A stretch of DNA of 64,000 bases, from assembly GCF_013373865.1 (NCBI RefSeq), contig NC_050474.1:21991116-22055115 (forward strand), read 5' to 3'. Made by a program: the position numbers and the translations under genes. Shown here one piece after another: positions 23,850-35,325 of the stretch. The notes under the pieces are model-generated. The model made no database searches, was not told where the DNA came from, and saw only the letters and a list, made by a program, of their open reading frames with translations. The first letter of the stretch is position 1. Every line of letters begins with the position of its first letter. The stretch is from Monomorium pharaonis. Taxonomy: Eukaryota; Arthropoda; Insecta; Hymenoptera; Formicidae.

Positions 23850-25600
23850 ATTATGTAATAATGCAATTTTTTAAAAATTTCAAAATGAAATTTTATTTAA
23901 AAGACTATTTTAAATAAATTATTTCATAATTTTTCGCATAAACCGTCAAAAAGTATTTTTGAAAGTCTTTACGTTCGAGACTTCACTCTTAGGACAACAT
24001 CATCATCGTGTCTTTTTACAGATGTTGCGTCCCTAAGGACTGATCTCATCAAAGTCCGTAAACTTCATCCGTAAGTTAACCGACTTAACGCTCTTTACTC
24101 TTTTAGTTTTAGAAAAAGAGGGGGAGAGAGAAACGAAAATGGACCGAGAGTTTAAAGTTAATCTTAAAAGTTAATGCTTCGCCGCCCAATAATCAATATT
24201 TTCCGAGATACCATTTTTACCGTTTCTCCAGACTAGAAAGGCAACAATACAAAACCGAACCATTTTCACAGCGGAATCGGAAACGGGAATCAATTTCCAT
24301 GTGTAGTCGCCAAATAATTGCACCGAGATACGTAACGCGCCGTTCAAACAAGAAATCCAAAAAGACGATCACGGACTGTAACCGCTGGATCCCAAAGGAT
24401 TAATTCACGAAGATCCCGCGTAAACTCTCGTAAACGTACTTGTGTAGTAAACGTACTTGTGTTAGTAAACGTTCATGTTAACATAGAATTCCTTTTGAAC
24501 GCACAAGATGTATTAATTCAGAGTTTAAAGGTTCGATTGAAGCGGATATTCAACTTAGGAAATCAACCTTGCGGTCCTTAGATAAATGACACTACAATTA
24601 TTTTTTATCGATGAAGCTAAAAACTTAATGCAATATAAATGTAATATCTTTTTACTTTATCTAGAATAAAAAGTTAAATTAAGGATTCAACATTGCACTA
24701 TAATTTAGATTAATCTAATGAGAGTAATAAACGGTACATAATTATTCATGTAGAGATTCTTAAATTATCCAAATAATCTTTAAAATTTTGCATTGTATAA
24801 AATGCACTTCGTGCATGAATTTAAATATAATGATATAAAATAACCTTTGCACGGCTACAATTGTTCTGGCTGTAGTTTCGGCTGCCATCAGAGAAATTCT
24901 CTTAATCTGATTCTTAGTTAAAAATGGAGCCAAAAATACTATTATTATTAAACTTTCACCATTGCAAATCTCAAACACAAGGCCGAACAAATATCTGTGT
25001 GAAATAAAATTGCGAGAAAGATTAAAATTACTAATTAGACTAATTTGAAATGTCAAAGAAAGCAAACTCGTTTAAAAAGGCCAAGATTATAAAAGATAGA
25101 ACTCTTTGATCATACAGAGAAAATCCGTAGCTATATTAGAATAGTTATAAAATTAAATTAAATTGAGTTAATCAATGATATCATAAATAATTTGAAAGGT
25201 CAATATGGGCGCCAGATGAATGAAAATAATTTTACGAGTTGAAAATGAAGTTGAGACGTTAAGAACATAATAAATATTTAAACGACATTATATTTAGAAG
25301 ACATTAAGAAAATAATAATAATAAATAAGATAAAAATATATATAAATAAATAGGAATGCAGAACAAAGATTATAAAGTATTAAGTACATCGGTATAGATG
25401 TGATTTAAATAATCCTATTTTAAATTACGCACGATTAATGGAATCGCATTAATTAACATCATGATCCGTTAAATTAGGTGCATCCAGGGTGGCTGCGCCT
25501 TTCACGTTTAAAGCGACTACCGCTAGCTCCGATCGATTTGAGAAAATACGGGAACCCAGATGTAGCGGCGCATATATGTATAACGCACTCGTCGAGTCGA
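23850..25600. other. AT-rich gene-free block
   Basis: Low GC with many A/T runs; CpG-richer at 24.19-24.43 kb. A small hairpin ATGCAC-TTC-GTGCAT lies at 24802-24816 and an AAT-rich tract at about 25309-25328. The 101-codon minus frame at 24760-25065 shows no family resemblance. Confidence 0.6.
24430..24481. repeat. Three tandem copies of a 17-18 bp unit
   Basis: GTAAACGTACTTGTGTA (24430-24446), GTAAACGTACTTGTGTTA (24447-24464) and the diverged GTAAACGTTCATGTTAA (24465-24481). The first two differ by a single inserted T; the third has several changes. A partial CGTAAACTCTC precedes the array. Confidence 0.9.
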
Positions 25601-26795
25601 GAGTAAACCTTGCGAGTCCATCCTCTCGAGCGATCGCGAAATGCCAATGAATTTCATTTATCCTGTTTGTCTGCGAACGCTCGTTATTCTCGCGATTTTT
25701 GTCATATCGCTGGCTTTAAATCCCGCTGGACCACATATTTACATACTCCATGCTTCCCCTCTCGCCTTTTTCCGTTTCCTTTTGTATCTCTCTGGCGATC
25801 CCTCTTGAGGATTTGGCGTGCAAAAAAGAGTTCGGTGGAAAAGTGCCGCTTGTTTTCGCATCGTCGACGGCGTCATTGGTGATTTGCTCGCTATGTTAAT
25901 TCCCAACCACGTATATCGGATGCATTCGGTTTGTTTCTCATCCGATTATCTCGATATTGTGAAATATTACCGTCCGCGGATCTTCATTAGTGGCAACCTC
26001 TCTCTCCACAATGTAAATCACAACTACGAAACTGGCATTTATTTCCTTTGACATTTTATTTTCTCGATATTGTAGAAAACTTTTTAACTATACTCGATTT
26101 TATACGCGCTCATCATCGTATTTAAGTATAAACATTATACCATTGCGCATAATACGATTACGGTTCGTGGATTATTTCAAAATTGACGTTATATAGACAG
26201 TATATGACTGATTATGGACCACAAATGCGCCAAATTGAATATAAAATAATAAAATATAAACGGAGAGACGAGTACAAATATTTCAGGTGATAAATTTTGA
26301 CGTAAAGCACCATTAAATCACGAATAACACTAGTTTATAGTCAAAATTAATAAAAAATTATTTCGAGTCAGACAAAGTGTTTCTTAATTCAGCAGGCTAG
26401 ATTTCTGAAATAAATGTAAAAATAACATTATTTTATAATCTTAATAAGAAATTTTCTATTTCACCTATAAAATGCATTTCTTTTATTTCAATATGTTAAT
26501 AATTTTCAGCGCTGAAGGATTTAAATGTCGAGGTTTATGAAACAAATTTTCCATCTTTAACGATAAAATCATGTTTACTTGTAGACACCGCAAGGAATGC
26601 ATTTACAAATGCAATTTTTACATAGTCTGAAAACCGCAGCGAGCTCGTAACAGCGAAGAGGTTTTTCGGCCGGCAAGTTCGATATTACGCGAAATATTAT
26701 TCGCCTGTGGACATTGATTAGCGACCAGTGCCATACGTGCGGATGGCTGCAAGCCGCAGCTGCGATCGGCCTCAGAGGAAACTGCATCGGTTCGC

Positions 26796-26835
26796 CGTGT
26801 GCATGCGCGCGCGCGTGTCTGTGCGCATGTGTGCA
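26796..26835. other. Alternating purine-pyrimidine tract (Z-DNA candidate)
   Basis: Purine-pyrimidine alternation runs from 26796 to 26818 and, after one phase break (TC at 26818-26819), continues to 26835. It includes a (GC)n core and GTGTGC flanks, the longest such tract seen in the window outside the pure CA, TG and AT repeats. Confidence 0.55.
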
Positions 26836-27857
26836 AATGCACGATACACTTGGATACTTAGAGAATGGGGTGCATCCATTACGGGGTGCGAGGTCGTGTG
26901 CGCGTCCTCCGCGCTCGATTCTGGTTTATCGGGAATTTCTAAAGGCACTCGCGCCGGTAACGCCTGTGTAACGCGGCTGCATTTTGCTCGCGGCGAAACG
27001 CGAAGGGTTCGAAAGAGGAAAAGGAGATGAGATACCGCCGTTCGCCGTTCATTCGCCGTTCGTTCTTAGTACGATTTCCTCGAGTTCGTGGGACGCGGGA
27101 AGTGCGCGAGAACGGCGCGGTGTAATTTACGGAGACCGATTTGGACACATTCCGATTTATTTATCTTCCCCCGTCGGTAATTATATTGGGATAAAACCGG
27201 TTTACAATAGCGTACTCGGTGAAAATTACGCGGTTAATGGCGTGACATAATTTATGCAGCACGTGGCAATAATGCGGTGCCTATTCAAATTAATTTCGAA
27301 TTTACATCATCCTGCGCAAATATTATAGAGACATAGAATATTGATGAGGTGCGCGTATGATTATACCTGTATTTTTTATAATAATGTTACTTTTATGATC
27401 ATTGATTTCTCTCAATCGTTCTTTAAGGCATATTAATATATTAAAAAACAATCTATACATTTAACGTATCGACATATCTTAAAAAAGCATCAATCAAGAT
27501 ATTATATTCTGTGCTTCAAAGAACCAAAAGATATTAAATAAAAGTAAGCATTCCTTCTCAATAGATGGGCCAAAGTTACATAATTAAATCAATAGAGAGA
27601 AAAATCTTGATTGTATAACCATCTCTACTCTATGCAAGTGGCAAGTGAGAGGCAAGATGTGCGCACAAAAAACGTTAATCGAATTGCACGAGAGTGCTTC
27701 GTACTTGTATTAAAAAGTGTAAAGGTTTAACTTCATTGACAGTAACAGCCACACGCATTTTAACACTCAATTAAAAAAAAAAGAAGAGGGAAAATGAGCG
27801 AGGATGAACATGAAAGAGTGACTCGACAAATTTTATGGATCTTTTAAACGAGGAGAT

Positions 27858-27890
27858 AAATTTCATAACATGGTTTCATGTTATAAATTT
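27858..27890. repeat. Strong short hairpin, 14 bp with one bulge
   Basis: The left arm 27858-27872 (AAATTTCATAACATG) pairs with the right arm 27877-27890 (CATGTTATAAATTT) apart from one bulged C, with loop GTTT. At 33 bases it is too short for a standard microRNA precursor. It could be a miniature-element remnant or chance in AT-rich DNA. Confidence 0.55.
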
Positions 27891-28251
27891 TTACATGTCA
27901 TTGTGATAAGCGCAAGCTTTTTACGTAGGCGAGATATTTTAGCTCGTTCATACGTTTCCTATTAGAATTAATCGCCGTGCAAAATTATACTAGCTGGTTC
28001 TTGAGCGCCAGAATAAAGCAATTAGAATAATAACGAAATCCTAAATTGGATCGTTTCGTTCGATTCTGCTTGATAATTCCGCAATAAATGCTACCATTTT
28101 TGGCATCGCAAGAAATGAGACTGGTCGAATTAATTTCTATTCTTCGGCGCAATGATAGGTTTACCTCGAGTCTAATTCAAGCCATTATATGCAAATAAGT
28201 CACTGATCTCTCTGTATAGTTAATCTGTCTCTTTGCGGTTGCTCGCCTCAT

Positions 28252-28280
28252 CCCCCCCCTCCCCTCCACCCTCGCCGCCC
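28252..28280 (-). other. C-rich tract, quadruplex potential on minus strand
   Basis: C tracts at 28252-28259, 28261-28264, 28269-28271 and 28278-28280 give four G tracts on the minus strand with loops of one, four and six bases. Confidence 0.5.
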
Positions 28281-30194
28281 GTACGTCACCTTCTATCAGC
28301 AACACGCCTCTTCTCCATCATCCTCATCCTCATTTGTCTATCTATACATCATTCTCTCTCTTTCTCTCTTCCTTCCTCCCTCTCTAGGCTACTAAGACCT
28401 CAAAGCCCGAGGTTCGTCTTAATTACAGTTGTCTCGAGTCAATCTGGATGGTAATTAACCTGCTTGCCCGCATCCCGGGGTTACCTCAGAGAAATGAAGA
28501 TCATCTCCCTTCCCCCGCCGCCTCGTCTCTGTCAAATACCTATACGTGTGGTGCGAGCGGCGAGGTTGGAGGTGGAAGAGGAGCGAGTTCTGAAATCTCA
28601 CAGAAATGATAGAGGAGGAAAAAAAGTGTGCCGAGGGCGGCCAGGCAAGACGGGCGTTAATGGATGTTGATTTACGCGTGGTTGCCGTGAAATTGACAAA
28701 CAGATTTCGCGGGGTCTGCGCGCGAGAGAGAGAAAGCACGTCCGTGTTATTAAAATACATCTGGGGCAGAGAGCAGGGGCAGCGGGAGGCGCAGGAGGAC
28801 AGGAAATTGCAGCTAAACAAGCGTAGCGGGATATAAAGGGATGATTTTGCATGAAAACAAGCGGTAAAGGCGGATTAACTATTCGCGGCTCGAAAACGAC
28901 AAAGAAAAAAAAAAAGAGGACGCCTTGCCGCATAATAGCCGACTTTACACTCAGCCCTCTCTCTTTCCCGGAGGAAAAGCTGTGTCAGAGTAAGTACACA
29001 CGCGGAGAACTATCTTTATAAATGACTTCGCCGAAAGTGCGCGGCTGTGAGTCTTAACAAAAAATAAAAAGTACATCTCTCTCCTCAGCTTTTTCCAACT
29101 TGCCAAATTGAAAGGACGTTTATTACGTCACATCCAGCAAATGATTAAATTTCGGTAGATAGTCTCCCTCTTTTTAAGTTTTTAATTTTACCTATTCAGT
29201 ATAAACGAATAGACATCTTTTTCCACCTTCTAAAATAGCTACAACTTAATGTTTTTAATACAGTTCACAGTGTGGTAAATATTCGTTTGTTATATCGAAA
29301 TTATATGTGGCACTTTTCTTTTTTCTGCCCGCTGGATTTATACAACCGAAACTGTCGTTATTAGCTGCTTTTAAAGTTAAAAAAAAAAAGGATTTAATCT
29401 CTCAATCAAGATTACTTCGAGAACATTAATTTTTTTTTCAGTGGTAATTTAATGTTTCTTGATCTCATTTTCTCTCTCTTGGATTGAAATATTTATATCT
29501 TCATATTCGAAACTTCATTTCTGGCGAGCGAGCGGTTTCGACTACGTGTAGCACACATGCAAACAGCATCCGCCGCTCGCGTATTAAGCGCGTCAGAACT
29601 TTACGGATAAATTATCTATTAGTCGTTCGACCCCCGGCCTGTCGGCTATATTTCTCAACCTCTCGCTAACCAGTAAATAATCTGCACTATCTAACTACGT
29701 CACGGATCTACGATACACCGATTCGTATGATAACGTACGGCACCCTTCTCTATCGCGTATTATTCTCAGCTATTTTTGGGCAACCTTTCACTCCCCTGTG
29801 TACCGTTAATGAATATTAACAATATCACGCACGTCAAAACCGCCGTAAACAGTAATCCGCCGTATTTTGATATTTTTACTTGTCGTTTTCACCGTGAGGG
29901 GTAAATACAAATTGCACCGGGATATGCGTTCATAAATGGATCCCATTATGCGGGAGAAAAGCAGCAACGTGGTTTCGAATAATTTCCGAATAAGCGTTGA
30001 GCCATAATTCGGAGGCGGAAGAAATCGTGTCCCCGCGAACGCTCCGAACGCTCCTGAGTTTTTATACAGCGTATCTACATTGCTCATTTAAATTCAGGAC
30101 ATTACTTCTTCTTTTTTTTTTAATTTGAGCTTCAACGTGATTCGCATTGAAAGTTGGCTTTTCTCTTATCGCATAATGAGGCACTGGATATAGC
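28281..30194. other. Gene-free block
   Basis: Pyrimidine-rich to 28.4 kb, GC-moderate to 29.0 kb, AT-rich at 29.03-29.5 kb, then mixed. The 111- and 121-codon minus frames near 28.45-28.93 kb overlap each other in different frames and show no family motif. Confidence 0.5.
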
Positions 30195-30237
30195 CGTTAT
30201 ATCGATATAACGTACGCGCGCACGCCTTCGCGTACGT
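30195..30237. repeat. 18-bp perfect palindrome overlapping a 9-bp inverted repeat
   Basis: CGTTATATCGATATAACG (30195-30212) is a perfect palindrome centred on ATCGAT. Its right edge is shared with ACGTACGCG (30210-30218), inverted exactly as CGCGTACGT (30229-30237). The two symmetric structures are therefore mutually exclusive folds. Confidence 0.7.
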
Positions 30238-31054
30238 CTCGTGCATGTCGGTGTGACGAATAACAATAAGAAAAGTTAGGCGACGACATACCACAGGGAA
30301 ATATCGTTCGCAGGCGGGTGTTGGGGAGAGAGGGGAGGGTCTCGGTGTGTAAAATATAAAGGTCGAAGTTGCCACTACGCGGAGCTTTCGCGGGAATCAG
30401 CAGCGCGACTGGGGCGAGGACTCGACGGGGTCGCAAGTTCACGTTCGTGTTGTGGAATTGCCGATCGGGTCGTACACGACGAACGACGGGGCGGGCTCGC
30501 GTGTCGGGGCTGCAGGTGCCGTTACATAGGCCCATACATAATGCATAATATCAAGACTTCCCCAGTCGTTTCACGGCGAGCTTTCAATCGCGTAAGCCGC
30601 CCCTTCCGCCCGCAGGCCGCGCGAGTGGCCACGTTGGTGGTTCCCCTTCGACTACCTCCCTCCCTCCCCTAGCCCGTGCTGTGCGCAGAGGTCGATAAAA
30701 TTTTACTCTCGCACTACTACTACTTTATCTACCATAGTCGACCTTCTTTCTCGAGATTTCTCTCTCTGTGTCGGCGCATTGCCGATTCTATGGAAACCCC
30801 GTATCGTTTCCTCATCCGATAAGATAATAGCCTCGCGAATCGCTTTGGTAATCGACGCCGAAAGTTTAATCACTGTCGGTCGCTATTTCAGAAAACCACG
30901 CTAATCCGAGAAAGTTATGAATTCAATGAAGCTTTACGTATCTCTTGAAGTTCAATGGATGCACATGCAAAAATTTTCGGTCATTTTCTAAAGGTCAATA
31001 AAATGCAAATGTTTCCGGTACTTATTTCAAGAAATATCAGTTTCGTTAATCTCG

Positions 31055-31056
<2 letters not shown>
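30238..31056. other. GC-rich then mixed gene-free block
   Basis: CpG-dense up to about 30.7 kb, mixed afterwards. Minus frames of 112 and 69 codons overlap in 30166-30535 with no recognisable motif. Confidence 0.5.
30658..30675 (-). other. Canonical G-quadruplex motif on minus strand
   Basis: The plus strand reads CCCTCCCTCCCCTAGCCC, so the minus strand has four G tracts of at least three with loops of one, one and three bases. Short loops make this the best quadruplex candidate in the window. Confidence 0.6.

Positions 31057-31094
<38 letters not shown>
31057..31094. repeat. (AT)19 microsatellite
   Basis: Perfect AT alternation for 38 bases, flanked by CTCGCG and CTCCAAAC. It is self-complementary and can extrude as a cruciform. 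Confidence 0.97.
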
Positions 31095-31097
<3 letters not shown>

Positions 31098-34000
31098 CAA
31101 ACTTAGGATTAAGAGTAGAACTTCGGCCATTTGTTCCAAAAGTACGCATCCCGTGCTTTCCATTGGCGATATAACGCGTGTCGCCTGTCGATGTGAAACG
31201 GCACGCTAATTAAGCTCCGAATGTTGAGGCGCTTTAATGAAGCATCACGGACCTCGTGTCTTTTCACTACGTTATTAGGCAAGCCGTACTCACGACTTTG
31301 ATTACTTCAGCCTTCAAAGGAACCGACTGCAGAGCTTTCGTTAGCGGGAACCGCGCAATAATTATCAAGCCTCCGCTCCGAGAAAGCGATTCAACGACCT
31401 ACCTCAAGCTCAAATTCAGACTTCCCCTCCGTTAGGCAGGCCAAGATTTAGCCTTTTAGCGCCACGACGCATTTCGAATGCAGGACAGCAGGGAAATTTT
31501 GGAGAATATGCGGAATATATGAAGATGTTATTTTAATGGCGCCATCCGCGCTGCTTGCGGTTGTAAAAGAATGTGCTATTCGTGTAAAATTCAATATAAC
31601 ACATGCAGCATATATTGTAGATCAAAAAGCGAAAAGTCACGTCCCTGTGAAGAATCCTTCGGAGAAAAATAATCATATTTCTTGAAAGCATTATTAATGC
31701 TTCTATTTGTAAATCTATTTGTGAATACAATTATAAAAATGATGCTCTTCAATTATGTACACATAACAAATTAATCGATTTTTTTTTCTCTATTTCTGTA
31801 TACATACAAAATTTTTAACTAAAACAGGTTGAAATATCGAATTACCTTTCTTTAGCTGTTAATTGATTTATCCGGTCCTTTATCCGGTTTCTTGTGTATC
31901 AGCATCCCATAAATAAAATAAAGATATGATAAGTGTCTATTTGTCCTCGCACATTAAATAAAGATTTCTTTAACAATACGTAATTCCCAAACTGAAATAA
32001 ATTTTTAAGTGACGAATATCGGATACACGATCGATATTTGCATACTTGCTAAGCAGCGGAATTTACGACTCCTCTCGGGAGCAAATATCTCTGAAGTATC
32101 TTCAGACAAGAAGAAAAATGTAGGGCGGGGTGGTAGAGAAGTGGGGTGCGGGACAATTCGTTTCGACAATACATTCACGACTCGCCTCTCTACTAACGGA
32201 ACGTCCACCTGGCATTTTACTTAAGCGCCATTAAGAAAGGCATTATTTTATTTTACTTTACCTTTTTTTTTTTCATCATCAACTGCGGCCCTTCTGTCCC
32301 AGAGTCCGAAGTGCAGGAAACTCGTTAATGATATAATAACTTTTTTCTTTCATCGAGAGAAACGCGAGATCATTTTAACGTTGATCCAAATATCAAAGAA
32401 TTAAATGCCGCGTCGTTCGTAAATGTAATCAAAATTCACGAATTAAATTAAATAAATTAACGCAGAGATATAACTCGGATATATATGCCCTAATTATTAC
32501 GTATGTTTGAATTGAATGTGTTATTCTTGAAAAAAGATTACGCGACAAACCTACGCCTCCCACCATCATTGTAAATGAACCCGCAAGGCAAATGGAAATT
32601 TATTTACATAAAAGAGAGGCGTGAACAAAAATCCCAAGCGAGAACAAAGAGTCGAGTCTGAAAACAGCGGATTCACTGTATGAAATAACTGAAAATTAAA
32701 TGTACGACGAAATATAATTGCATTTGTACGCATGATGCTGAAAAAGTAAACATACTGCCGAATTTTAATTAATACTATATCACGTGCGGCTGCATGGAAA
32801 ATACGTGTTTTATATTAATTAGTTACAGGTAAATGGTTTTGGAAGATTAATAAGACACGACCGAAATGATTGTTATGTTAGCAATCTTAATGGGACTATT
32901 AATTTTGTAACATCGTTTTGAAAAAATCCAAAAATATCGTAAGCTCAATTAGCATGTCGTTATTTTGTAATATCTCTGATTTCGCGTTAATATAATTTTA
33001 TCATATCTGATCGAAACCAATATTCCAAAATTAACGTTACGACCTATTTTCATCGGATTATGTATCAATGTAAAATTGCACAATATTATCATCGTTAAAA
33101 TAATTAGGATTATATTTTGTGGCGATTTTGTGGAACAGAAGAACTCCTCGATGGAGGAGGTATTACGATAAGAACGTTTCGTGTTTCTTTACTACGATTA
33201 CAATAATCCATTATTCAGAGACCATTATTTCCCGCGGAGGCACTCTCCTGGAAATTCAAATATTGAAAATCTGCTTTACCGTTTCATTCAACGATCTAAT
33301 ATTCGATCTGCCAGATTGTAACGTACAATGTTGCGAGTCGTTATCTCCCGACGCTTCTTCCCGACGCCGTTATCCACCCTAACACGCTCCGCGGCGACGT
33401 AATGATCCGGAGGAAGATGCGCCTGAGGATCATCGCGCGCGCTAAAATGTCGTCGCAAAAGCGAGGAATTTGACGTGCGAGAAATATCACACGTACGTAG
33501 GTGCGACAAAGGGGATTCAGCTGAAAGCTCGGATATTGAGAATAACCCGAGGGGACGAGGGAAGGCGAGCGGCGTCACTCGCTCGACCTGCGTCACAAAG
33601 ACGCTAACTTAATTGTTAGGGAACGCGCGACCGTGACAATTTTTCTTCCCGTCGTAAACGTATCATCGCCCGCTTCGCGTTTAGCAGGTTGCCTTCCGCG
33701 TTTAATATAGCGTTTTAGTTTTACTTTCCGCGGTTCTCTCGTTGCGCCGGTTAAAAAGAGGAAGAGAGGAAAAAGGGGGAAAGAGAGAGGAGGAGAAGAC
33801 TATAACTGGGACGCAATGCGTGCGCGATAAATTGTTCTGCAGACCCTTTGGAAACATCTCTGAGAAGAGCGGAGAATTGTTGAATTCTTCCGGCGGAGGG
33901 AAAGGGAAATACAATGTCGAATAAAACTGCGCGACAATCGAGCGTTGAACGAAACACTTTAATGAGATTTTCTCGTTGCGCGTTATTTATCGCGCGCTTA

Positions 34001-35294
34001 ACGCGATCGCCAATTTATTTTGCGCGGTCACTCACGCGCGATAATAGATTGAACCGGAAATTCATGCCGATTGATCTAAATTAGCTCAATTCTTTGCGAT
34101 AGAATTAAATGTGAAATTTCCTCCTACGGATGCACGTACATAATTACGTACCAATCAAGTTTTTGAAATTACTCGGGATATGATCACGCTAATGATGATA
34201 TTCTCGTGTTGGCAAAGTGCATATTATTCCGAATGAAATAGGGAATTGCAGAACATATGTACACTTTAAACTTGTATTTTAAACAGGGTAGAATTGGGCG
34301 ATAAAAAAAAGAGTATTATAGTAAAAGACGGTCATATGGCATTTGTATTAGAAAGATACCGTTCAGAGACGACTGGGAAAACAGAGTCCGGGCATAACCA
34401 TTCTAGAGAAAGACCTATAATTTAGAATTACCGGAGTTCATAAAGTTCAATGTTATTGCTTTGCATACCATGTAATCCACTGAAATGTCGTGTCTAGCAG
34501 CAACTCGCCGCTGAACTCGTCGCAACAACACTAATTAGCTTAGCCGTAGTGCTTTGCTGCAGGAATTCCGCATTGTTATTTCTTCATTTAATGATGCAGC
34601 ATTATGTCGCAACTATGGCAGGTGATTAAAAAGTCCCCGTGCGATTGGTATCGATATCTTTAATAACGTTAAAACATCTTACAAATATATACGAACACGT
34701 TCGCGCGTTCTCTTCTTTTAGATGAAACCATTACTTTTTCTTTCTTAAATTAATAAAAAAGTACATACATTTGAGACACATAAATTAACAAAAAGCCTCG
34801 AATAAAAAGTATAATCTTCTAAATTATACTTTCTTTTCGATCACGCATAGCGGCCAGTAATGCAGAACGTTTGCGGATTAGCCACGCACGTCGCAACCAC
34901 GCCGTCGTTCGCCGCTCTTCTTTCCCCGCCTTCGTGATTGCCTTTCCGCTTGACGCGAAAAGAAAGCCAACGACCGGAAGTGTGCAAGAAAGCTCACGCT
35001 GTAACTCCATGCCGATGACAGCGTCGTCGCGCCGGGGCGGCGCGGCGCGGTGCGCAAGAAACGTCGCGACGCCCCCGGCCGAGGGTCTCTGACGCGCTGG
35101 TACGAACTTTCCCGGGGATTTAGCGGGGGCCCTTAGGCGTGCGCGTGCCTCCGCGACGCCTCGGAATTAGGTACATCCACGCGAGAAGATTGATTAAATA
35201 TTCATTTGTAGCGAGTGGCACGACCCGCTCGGTTTTTCGCTCGCTCCTCCGTTCCCTTTCAACCTCTTTCCTGTCGCACGACCACCTTTCCCTT
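31095..35294. other. Gene-free block
   Basis: Mixed to 31.6 kb, AT-rich at 31.65-32.0 and 32.24-33.1 kb, CpG-rich at 33.35-34.06 and 34.84-35.2 kb. The 87-codon plus and 102-codon minus frames at 33.1-33.6 kb overlap. No gene or RNA is recognised. Confidence 0.5.

Positions 35295-35319
<25 letters not shown>
35295..35319. repeat. (TC)n microsatellite
   Basis: Twelve TC units, continuing as TTTCTTTCTCTC to about 35337. The downstream sequence is also pyrimidine-rich. Confidence 0.92.

Positions 35320-35325
<6 letters not shown>

Larger units (their letters stand above)
25601..28250. other. Gene-free block, AT-rich with a GC island
   Basis: AT-rich at 26.05-26.58 and 27.25-27.9 kb; GC-rich and CpG-dense at 26.6-27.2 kb. 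Open frames of 70-100 codons in the island overlap on both strands. Nothing coding is recognised. Confidence 0.5.

Noticed and set aside
27650..27660. AGGCAAGATGT, identical to the 5' end of the miR-31 family
   Set aside because: The match stops after 11 bases and the flanks do not form a precursor hairpin.
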